Below, piece by piece: positions 1-5,507 of a stretch of 6,247 nt of DNA. Source of the DNA: Lentisphaeria bacterium UBA4640 (GTDB lineage Bacteria > Verrucomicrobiota > Lentisphaeria > Victivallales > UBA1829); contig DHMO01000017.1 in assembly GCA_002405835.1 (NCBI GenBank), positions 8,381 to 14,627 of the forward strand. The letters run 5' to 3'. How positions within the stretch are numbered: position 1 is the first letter of the stretch; the number at the start of each line of letters is the position of its first letter. The notes below the pieces were generated by a model, which saw only the letters and a list, made by a program, of their open reading frames with translations, did not search any database and was not told where the DNA came from. The position numbers and the translations under genes are program-made.

Positions 1-644
1 GGGATTCCGATGTCGCGCGAAAAATTCTTGGAGAGCAGGTCGCGCGTTGTTCCGGCGACTTCCGCGAGATGGCTGATTGTGAGCTTTGCATTGATATGCT
101 TTGATATATACTCAAAGAGTTCCCGGTAGTTTTCAAAACGGTCTTCCCGGAAGAGCGGTTTGTTTTTCGGGAAAAGTTTGGAGACTTTCTGGAAGAGAAG
201 TCCCTTGATGAGGAAGGCGGCGGAGAGGTCGGGGGCGTTTTTGAATTCCGTTTCAAGCACGTGAATGAATTCCGGGTCATAGAGTTCCCGCATGAACCGT
301 TCAGAGAGAAAAACGTCCTGGTATGCGCAGTAGCGCAGATTGAAATGAAACGCAAAAAATCCGGTTCCTTCTCTGAAATGGAAGGCGAGGGGGAATCCGT
401 AACTGAAAAAATAGAGGTGTCCTGCTTTCATTTCAAGCTGTTCACCGGTTTCGTAGTTGCTGACGACTGAAGGTTTTCCGTTTGAGAATGAAACTGCAAA
501 CAGGCGGTTGAACGGGTAGCTGTTCCTGGTGTGACATTCGAAATTTGCGAACGAGGATTCATGAAGTTCCAGATTCAGCTGGTTTGCATAACTTATCATG
601 ACCGTGTCGAAAAGAACGCCGTTTTTATCGGTTACAGTTTTCAT
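1..644 (-). CDS. AraC-family transcriptional regulator, partial (C-terminus beyond left edge)
   Basis: Read on the minus strand from ATG at 644-642, the frame stays open for 214 codons to the left edge, so only the N-terminal part is present. Residues about 40-105 form a beta-rich segment (KAGHLYFFSYGFPLAFHF, then GFFAFHFNL) that resembles the cupin-like effector-sensing domain of AraC-type regulators. Residues about 110-180 look helical. Residues 188-214 (LTISHLAEVAG, then LLSKNFSRDIGIP) match the first helix-turn-helix of the AraC/XylS DNA-binding domain. The second helix-turn-helix is missing because of the window edge, not because of a visible lesion. The gene is transcribed divergently from the glycoside hydrolase operon, so control of that operon is a reasonable inference. 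The ligand cannot be read from sequence. No clear Shine-Dalgarno precedes the ATG, so the start is less certain than the family call. Confidence 0.88.
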   Translation of the reverse strand, partial: MKTVTDKNGVLFDTVMISYANQLNLELHESSFANFECHTRNSYPFNRLFAVSFSNGKPSVVSNYETGEQLEMKAGHLYFFSYGFPLAFHFREGTGFFAFHFNLRYCAYQDVFLSERFMRELYDPEFIHVLETEFKNAPDLSAAFLIKGLLFQKVSKLFPKNKPLFREDRFENYRELFEYISKHINAKLTISHLAEVAGTTRDLLSKNFSRDIGI

Positions 645-674
645 AAAATCGCAAGTTTTTTTCTTGTTTTCCCA

Positions 675-703
675 TTGTTTTTATTGGCTTTTTCGTGTAT
701 AAT
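675..703 (+). promoter_or_regulatory. sigma70-like promoter for the pseudopilin-hydrolase operon
   Basis: A perfect TATAAT lies at 698-703. TTGTTT lies at 675-680, 17 bp upstream, and matches the -35 consensus at only three of six positions. The weak -35 would fit a promoter that needs an activator, which suits an adjacent AraC-type gene. The predicted start near 710 leaves a leader of about 40 nt to ATG 750 but only about 13 nt to ATG 723. Bases 701-703 also belong to the -10 of the opposing promoter. Confidence 0.6.
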
Positions 704-729
704 ATAGCAAAGAACGGATAAAATGTCAA
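701..729 (-). promoter_or_regulatory. sigma70-like promoter for the AraC-type regulator
   Basis: On the minus strand, a perfect TTGACA (729-724) is followed by a 17-bp spacer and TATATT (706-701), a five-of-six match to the -10 consensus. Transcription would start near 694, giving a leader of about 50 nt before the regulator ATG at 644. The -35 box overlaps the ATG at 723-725 on the opposite strand. The match is seen in sequence; activity is inferred. Confidence 0.68.
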
Positions 730-737
730 CAAACAGC

Positions 738-743
738 GGAAGG
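738..743 (+). promoter_or_regulatory. Shine-Dalgarno site that selects the pseudopilin start
   Basis: GGAAGG at 738-743 lies 6 nt before ATG 750, a normal spacing, but only 3 nt before ATG 747. The site lies inside the longer frame that begins at ATG 723, which has no good ribosome binding site of its own. This favours 750 as the start. Confidence 0.6.
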
Positions 744-749
744 AAAATG

Positions 750-1586
750 ATGAAAAAACAGATTTCAGAACAAAAGGCCGGAAACGTCATGAAAAACAAA
801 CCGGCGGCGCGTCAAGCCGTCTGCAGGAGCAAAGTCTGCAGGTTCACCCTTATAGAGCTCCTTGTGGTAATTGCTATCATCGCAATCCTTGCCGGCATGC
901 TTCTGCCCGCCCTGAATGCGGCAAGAGCAAAGGCAAATGCAATCAGCTGCGCCGGAAATTTCAAGCAGCTCGGACTCGCCGTTGCAATGTACGGTTCGGA
1001 CAACAACGACTATCATGTTCCCGCGTATCTGGACGAGATGATGCCGGAGGTCGACAACAATGTCAACTGGGTTATGATGCTCTGGCCGTATGCGCAGGGG
1101 AAGAATTTTCCGAAAAACGGTGCACCGGACAAAACCGTGTTCATCTGTCCCGCCGGACAGGACGACATTGTCACCACGGCGAACGGAAGCGACAAGACCC
1201 GCAAGATGACCAATCTTGCAATGAACGGAAAAATCACGTACCGCTATGCCGGGCAGCCGAACTGGAAGCTGATTCCGAAATGCAGATATCCTTCGAAAAC
1301 TACGACCGTATGGGATGTTCTGAAATATTCGCGCGACGGTTTTTCCGTGAGCCGGGATGATGCCGAGCGTTCAAGAGCGGCTCTCGATATCCACAGTCTG
1401 CCAGTCGTTTATGCTTCGCTTGCCCGCCGCCATTCCGGCTGGTCGGACAACAATCTTTTTGTTGACGGACATGTTCAGCTTCTGAACAGCTATCAGGCGG
1501 TTCAGGCGCTGAACTGGACCGAACAGTGCATGCGTTACTATGCGCCGTTTGTCATGGAAAACGGTTCGAATCCCTATTGGCCCTGA
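750..1586 (+). CDS. Prepilin-type N-terminal cleavage/methylation domain protein (pseudopilin-like, H-X9-DG class)
   Basis: A 278-residue protein if started at ATG 750. In-frame alternatives are 723 (287 aa), 747 and 789; 750 is chosen for its Shine-Dalgarno spacing and its fit to the predicted promoter. A basic leader of about 31 residues precedes FTLIELLVVIAIIAILAG (from residue 32), the type IV prepilin hydrophobic helix with Glu at mature position 5. The residue before the expected cleavage point is Arg, not the usual Gly. After the helix comes ALNAARAKANAISCAGNFKQLG, the common continuation in Lentisphaerota and Planctomycetes proteins, then a globular region with FICPA. Near the C-terminus, His228 and Asp239-Gly240 (RRHSGWSDNNLFVDGH) form the prepilin-associated H-X9-DG motif, here with ten intervening residues. 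Proteins of this class are expected to be membrane-anchored and exported; their exact role is unknown. It is the first gene of the operon, 13 bp before the hydrolase gene. Confidence 0.9.
   Translation: MKKQISEQKAGNVMKNKPAARQAVCRSKVCRFTLIELLVVIAIIAILAGMLLPALNAARAKANAISCAGNFKQLGLAVAMYGSDNNDYHVPAYLDEMMPEVDNNVNWVMMLWPYAQGKNFPKNGAPDKTVFICPAGQDDIVTTANGSDKTRKMTNLAMNGKITYRYAGQPNWKLIPKCRYPSKTTTVWDVLKYSRDGFSVSRDDAERSRAALDIHSLPVVYASLARRHSGWSDNNLFVDGHVQLLNSYQAVQALNWTEQCMRYYAPFVMENGSNPYWP
819..842 (+). repeat. 9-bp direct repeat in the prepilin leader
   Basis: GTCTGCAGG occurs at 819-827 and again at 834-842, a 15-bp (five-codon) period. It encodes the doubled Val-Cys-Arg of VCRSKVCR immediately before the prepilin helix. 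This looks like a small in-frame tandem duplication in the leader, although chance cannot be excluded for so short a repeat. Confidence 0.6.
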
Positions 1587-1599
1587 TTGAGGAGAAAAA

Positions 1600-4584
1600 A
1601 TGAAAAGACTCTTATCCGCATTGTTCTGTTCCGCTCTGGCTGCCGGAGCGGCGGAAAACCTTGTATTCAATTCCGGATTTGAAATGGGAACGGACGGTTT
1701 TGCGATTGTCCGGATTCTGGAACCGGAAGTGAATCCGGACTTGAAATTCCTGCCGCTGAAAACGGATACGGAGAACGCCGCATCCGGAAAACGAGCGCTC
1801 AAAATCGAGAATCCGAACGGAGAATTCTACGAACTGCACACGAAATCTTTTCAGCTGAAACCGGAAACGGATTACACGGTTTCCGTCAAAGCGAAAAGCG
1901 ATGCTCCCGGGGCGAAAATCCGGCTGATCATCTACAACGTCGTCAATAATTCCTGGAATGTTCACGCCCGGATGTGGACGCTTGACAAAGCGTACAAGAA
2001 TTATGCTTTCACGTTCAATACAGGGAAGAGCGGGACGGAATGGCATATTCAGATTCCGCCTGGAGTACATTACGAGAAGAATGTTCCGCGCGGTTCCACC
2101 TGGCTGGATGATCTCACGGTCTATGAAACCTCCAAAGCCGCGTTCGCGCCGGAAACGGTGCTGGAAGCCTCCGTTTCCTCTTCCGACCGTCTGTATGAGA
2201 AGGAACAGAAGAATGCGAAACTGACTCTGAACGTTTACAACCGGAGCAAAAACGCCGTCCGCCGGAATTTGACGGTCCGCGGATTTGATTCGCTGTCCGG
2301 CGCCGAGCTATTCCGCCGTCCGTTTGAAGTGGCTCTGGCTGGCGAGAGCGGAAAAGAATTTTCGTTTGATGTGCCGCTGACCCGTTACGGTTCGGTTCGT
2401 GTTGCCGTGGACGGCGCGGATCGCTGTTACGAAGGTTTCTATTCGGTTATCGGCAAATATACAGCGCGTCCGCTTGATCTGATGAAGGAGCCCTGTGTCG
2501 GTGTTTGCGGAGGACTTGACTATGCAATTCCGCCGAAACTTTTCCGAGCGGGGTATCAGGTGGGAAACGCTCCGTTTGAGCGCGTTCCGGAGATGCTGTC
2601 GCGGCTCGGAGTGCGTCTGATGCGCGAGCACGACGGCGGGATGTCGGCAACCCAGTGGTCGGCGGTTGAGCCGGAACAGGGCAAGTTCGATTTCACGCAT
2701 ACCGACCGTTCGATGGCTGTTTATAAAAAATACAATATAGAGCTTCTTCCGGTTCTTGGACGCGTCGAGTTTGTTGAGCCGTTCCGCGGCTGGTCGATGA
2801 ATGAACCGCAGCCGGAATGGGTGCGCAAACTCAGCAGACATCAGGAGCCCGACATGGGCGGCTGGAATGCGAAGCATGTCATTCTGCCTCCGCTTGACCT
2901 CTGGGAAAAATATGTTTCGGCAGTCGCGGAGCATCTGAAGGGAAAGATTCAGGCGTATGAAATTCTGAATGAGCCGAATATTCATCTCTGGCCGGCAAAT
3001 TACAATACCTATCTGGCGTCCGCGGTGAAGGCGATCCGCAAGGCGGATCCGGCGGCGAAGATTGCGGCGTTCTGTCTGACCAGCGATTTCGGCGCGGATG
3101 GGACGGGCTGGCTGGATGAGTGCATCCGTCTTGGAGGGTTCAGGAATATTGACATTGCGGGATTTCATCCTTATTCAAGCCGTGAACTCGGTTCTCCGGT
3201 TCCTGCGGATCTGACGATTGAAAACTTCCGGAAGCAGGTGCGCGCGGTTGCGGACATTCCGCTTTGGAATACGGAACTTTATTACCTCTATGATGTGGAG
3301 CGCGGGAAGCCGGAGATGAAGCAGAAGGCGCACCATTGCGCATGGCGTTTCCTGGTTGACCTCGGGGAGGGCGTGGGACAGTCTCCGTTTATTTGCTCCC
3401 GGCAGATATTCCGGAACGTGCTTGTCCCGGAGTTCCCCGGTTCATCGCTGTTCGATACGGTACCGAACGAGAGCGCTGTTGTATTCAACACCATGGCGCG
3501 TCTGTTCGAGGGGGCGCGTCCGGTTCTGAAACGGAAGTTCGATCAGGGAATCATCCTGTACGGATTTGAACAGCGCAACGGCAGACTGATCGCCGCACTC
3601 TGGAATTTCCGGTACAGAAAAGGTCTCCGCATGGATCTGCGCGGACTGGAGGTTCTGGATATGTTCGGCAATCCGGTCAGAGCTGATATTCTTCCGGTTG
3701 GAGTGGAGCCTTTCTATCTTGAGCAGGGGGCGATGTCGCGCGGAGAATTCCTGCGGAAACTGGAATCGCTGAAGGTCCTTGTTGAGAATCCGGTTGGAGT
3801 GGTTCCGCTCCTGCGGATTTACAAAAACGGTTCCGGCGAGTTTGCTGTGCTGGAATTGAAAAATGAATCCGCAGAACAGCAGAAGGGTTTTGTCGGACTC
3901 GGCGGAGCGGTCGCGTCAAAGAAACTTACGGCGTTCCGGATTGAGCCTGGAAAAACTCTCCAGCTTGAGATTCCCGTTTCATGGGATCGCAGGAGCAGGG
4001 AGTCGGCGGACATCCGCATCAGCATCGGTTCCAGTGTCTTGCGGGTGAAAGCCCCGGTTGTTGAGAGCCGGAATGTATCCGCCGGACTCTTGATTCCGTC
4101 CGGTCCCGCCGCGTGCCGTGTGTTCCGCGAAAACGGCAGCCTGGTTGTTGAGGGAACCGTTCCCGATGCAACCGACGCCGGAGTTTCCGGAAGGCGTCCG
4201 GCATGGGAGACCGATTCCGCCGAGCTGTTTTTCGATTTCGAACCGATGCGGTTCGGCGTTCATCCGGAAACTTATACGGCTGCAACGGCGCGTGCATTCA
4301 TCACTCCGCGCGATCCGGAAGGGAAACAGCTTCTGCTCTGGGGAGATTTCTGGAAGGGGAAAAACTGCAAGCTGAAAGTTTCTTCCGATGCAAAGGAATG
4401 GAAGTTCCGTTTGGAGTTCCCGTTCGATCTTCCCGCATGCGGACGGATCGGCTTTGAGATGATTGTCAACGATTCACAGAAGAAACGGTTCGGTTCCTGC
4501 TTTGATTCGAAACAGGCGCATTGCAACCGTCTCGAATTCGGACTGATTGATTTCAACCAAAAAAATAAGGAGATTCAGAAATGA
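1600..4584 (+). CDS. Secreted multidomain clan GH-A-like glycoside hydrolase with carbohydrate-binding-like modules
   Basis: A 994-residue protein with a good ribosome binding site (GAGGAG 1589-1594, 5 nt before ATG). Residues 1-18 form a signal peptide (MKRLLSALFCSALAAGAA). Residues about 19-177 form a CBM4/9-like jelly roll, starting NLVFNSGFEMG and ending STWLDDLTVYE. Residues about 180-285 look like an Ig-like beta domain. Residues about 295-640 form the probable (beta/alpha)8 barrel: RLGVRLMREHDGG, then EILNEPN with Glu458 as likely acid/base, GFHPYS (521-526), and PLWNTELYY with Glu559 as likely nucleophile. The NEP and late Glu arrangement is typical of retaining clan GH-A enzymes. Residues about 640-720 form the usual accessory beta sandwich, about 725-830 another beta domain, and about 835-982 a CBM9-like domain (WETDSAELFFDF). 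It resembles GH39, GH5 and GH30 in general plan, but the family and substrate cannot be assigned by eye. Activity is probably extracytoplasmic polysaccharide or glycoside cleavage. The stop overlaps the next start. Confidence 0.87.
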   Translation: MKRLLSALFCSALAAGAAENLVFNSGFEMGTDGFAIVRILEPEVNPDLKFLPLKTDTENAASGKRALKIENPNGEFYELHTKSFQLKPETDYTVSVKAKSDAPGAKIRLIIYNVVNNSWNVHARMWTLDKAYKNYAFTFNTGKSGTEWHIQIPPGVHYEKNVPRGSTWLDDLTVYETSKAAFAPETVLEASVSSSDRLYEKEQKNAKLTLNVYNRSKNAVRRNLTVRGFDSLSGAELFRRPFEVALAGESGKEFSFDVPLTRYGSVRVAVDGADRCYEGFYSVIGKYTARPLDLMKEPCVGVCGGLDYAIPPKLFRAGYQVGNAPFERVPEMLSRLGVRLMREHDGGMSATQWSAVEPEQGKFDFTHTDRSMAVYKKYNIELLPVLGRVEFVEPFRGWSMNEPQPEWVRKLSRHQEPDMGGWNAKHVILPPLDLWEKYVSAVAEHLKGKIQAYEILNEPNIHLWPANYNTYLASAVKAIRKADPAAKIAAFCLTSDFGADGTGWLDECIRLGGFRNIDIAGFHPYSSRELGSPVPADLTIENFRKQVRAVADIPLWNTELYYLYDVERGKPEMKQKAHHCAWRFLVDLGEGVGQSPFICSRQIFRNVLVPEFPGSSLFDTVPNESAVVFNTMARLFEGARPVLKRKFDQGIILYGFEQRNGRLIAALWNFRYRKGLRMDLRGLEVLDMFGNPVRADILPVGVEPFYLEQGAMSRGEFLRKLESLKVLVENPVGVVPLLRIYKNGSGEFAVLELKNESAEQQKGFVGLGGAVASKKLTAFRIEPGKTLQLEIPVSWDRRSRESADIRISIGSSVLRVKAPVVESRNVSAGLLIPSGPAACRVFRENGSLVVEGTVPDATDAGVSGRRPAWETDSAELFFDFEPMRFGVHPETYTAATARAFITPRDPEGKQLLLWGDFWKGKNCKLKVSSDAKEWKFRLEFPFDLPACGRIGFEMIVNDSQKKRFGSCFDSKQAHCNRLEFGLIDFNQKNKEIQK

Positions 4585-5435
4585 AGACAAAAATGTTTAT
4601 CTGCGCCGGAATGTTCGCCGCCGCTGCCGCGGCGTTTGCGGCCCAGCCGGTCGAAACGAAAATCACTCATGGCAGCACCTGGAAGAACGCAAAGGGAGTA
4701 TACACTCAGAATTATCCCGGGCATGATTACGACAGCCTGTTCTTCCGTTTCCCAGTGGAGACCGACGGCTTTTACAAGCTGAGCGGAGAATTCTGCGGAA
4801 CGGATCCGGTTCTTGTCTGCGGACTTGTGCAGGTTCCGGAAAAAGAATTTCTGCCGTTTACCCATTATCAGTTTTTCAAAAAGGGGAACGGCGAGTTCCG
4901 CGTTTACCAGAACCCCGGGCCGAAAAACACTCTGAAGTTCCGCAATCTGAAAGTGGAACGTCTGGAGGAAGCCGATCTGAAAAAGAATCTGATTCCGGAC
5001 GGAGAATTTGAATCCGGAGCCTGGAAGCCGTTCTGGCGGGAAGGGCGCTGGGGCGACCAGGAGTCGGAGAATGTTTCCGCTCCCTCCGATTTCCTGCAGG
5101 GAAAGAACAGTCTGAGTATGGGTGAACCAGCAAAAGGCAAAGTCAATGCGCTTGTCTCGCGTCACATGCCCGCCCGTTCGAATCAGACGGTTGTCATGAC
5201 TCTCTGGGCGAAGGCGGACAACCCGCAGCCGCTGCGTCTGAATCTGGATTTCGAGCGCCAGTCCGGCAAACATCTTTACCAGCTGAAGACGGTTGCCCTG
5301 ACTCCGGAGTGGAAAGAGTACACGTTTGAATTCAAGACTCCGGAATTGGAGACTCCGCATATTCAGCTGCATCTGCAGCGCGAGAGTCTTTCCGGAAATG
5401 TCTGGATCGACCACGTGGAGTTCCGCGAAAAATAA
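4581..5435 (+). CDS. Secreted non-catalytic carbohydrate-binding-like protein (CBM4/9-like beta sandwich)
   Basis: A 284-residue protein whose ATG overlaps the hydrolase stop in ATGA (4581-4584). AAGGAGA at 4567-4573 lies 7 nt upstream, so translation is probably coupled. Residues 1-20 or 1-21 form a signal peptide with a poly-Ala core. Residues about 22-128 appear to be one beta-rich domain (YDSLFFRFPVETDGFYKLSG, then NTLKFRNLKVERL). Residues about 136-282 form a second, recognisable CBM4/9 or CenC-like jelly roll, starting NLIPDGEFESGAWKPF and passing through VVMTLWAKAD to SGNVWIDHVEF. The second domain follows the same plan as the N-terminal module of the upstream hydrolase. No catalytic domain, membrane anchor or sorting signal is visible. 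It probably binds a glycan or assists the hydrolase; the ligand is unknown. The frame ends in tandem stops (TAA TAG) and looks complete. Confidence 0.8.
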   Translation: MKTKMFICAGMFAAAAAAFAAQPVETKITHGSTWKNAKGVYTQNYPGHDYDSLFFRFPVETDGFYKLSGEFCGTDPVLVCGLVQVPEKEFLPFTHYQFFKKGNGEFRVYQNPGPKNTLKFRNLKVERLEEADLKKNLIPDGEFESGAWKPFWREGRWGDQESENVSAPSDFLQGKNSLSMGEPAKGKVNALVSRHMPARSNQTVVMTLWAKADNPQPLRLNLDFERQSGKHLYQLKTVALTPEWKEYTFEFKTPELETPHIQLHLQRESLSGNVWIDHVEFREK

Positions 5436-5477
5436 TAGTTTCCCTGTTTGATAGCATGTTTCCGCGCCGCCTGAGAG

Positions 5478-5504
5478 TGATGTGACCCCAAAATATTGGA
5501 CGGG
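5478..5504. repeat. Terminal inverted repeat of the IS3-family element (one copy visible)
   Basis: TGATGTGACCCC at 5478-5489, followed by AAAATATTGGACGGG, resembles IS150-group ends, which begin with TG and carry a TGACCCC...TTGGAC core. It lies just outside the transposase stop, as expected. The partner end is off the window, so the boundary could be 5478, 5481 or 5483. Confidence 0.65.
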
Positions 5505-5507
5505 TTA

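Noticed and set aside
261..470. 69-codon plus-strand frame opposite the AraC-type gene
   Set aside because: The minus strand encodes a recognisable AraC-type regulator through the whole stretch, and this frame has no domain or convincing ribosome binding site.
723..749. Upstream ATG at 723 as the pseudopilin start
   Set aside because: It lies only about 13 nt after the predicted transcription start, lacks a ribosome binding site and overlaps the -35 box of the opposing promoter. ATG 750 has a well-spaced GGAAGG. It remains a possible alternative.
2308..3168. 286-codon open frame on the minus strand within the hydrolase gene
   Set aside because: It lies opposite the catalytic barrel coding region and has an Arg-rich, low-plausibility product. 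It is explained by codon bias of the real gene.
4618..4644. GC-rich partial palindrome (around GCTGCCGCGGCG) in the start of the binding-protein gene
   Set aside because: It is explained by consecutive Ala codons of the signal peptide, and there is no independent sign of a regulatory hairpin.
4575..5414. 279-codon open frame on the minus strand, antisense to the binding-protein gene
   Set aside because: It mirrors the plus-strand gene almost end to end. Its product is rich in Arg, Phe and Leu with no recognisable domain, while the plus strand has a signal peptide, a ribosome binding site and a CBM-like domain.
5436..5477. Gap between the last operon gene and the insertion sequence, examined for a terminator or attachment site
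   Set aside because: No stem with a U-tract, no repeat and no gene could be supported here.
5456..5485. Nine-codon ATG frame running from the operon end into the insertion sequence
   Set aside because: It has no ribosome binding site and ends at a TGA in the element terminus. It is too short to call a truncated gene.
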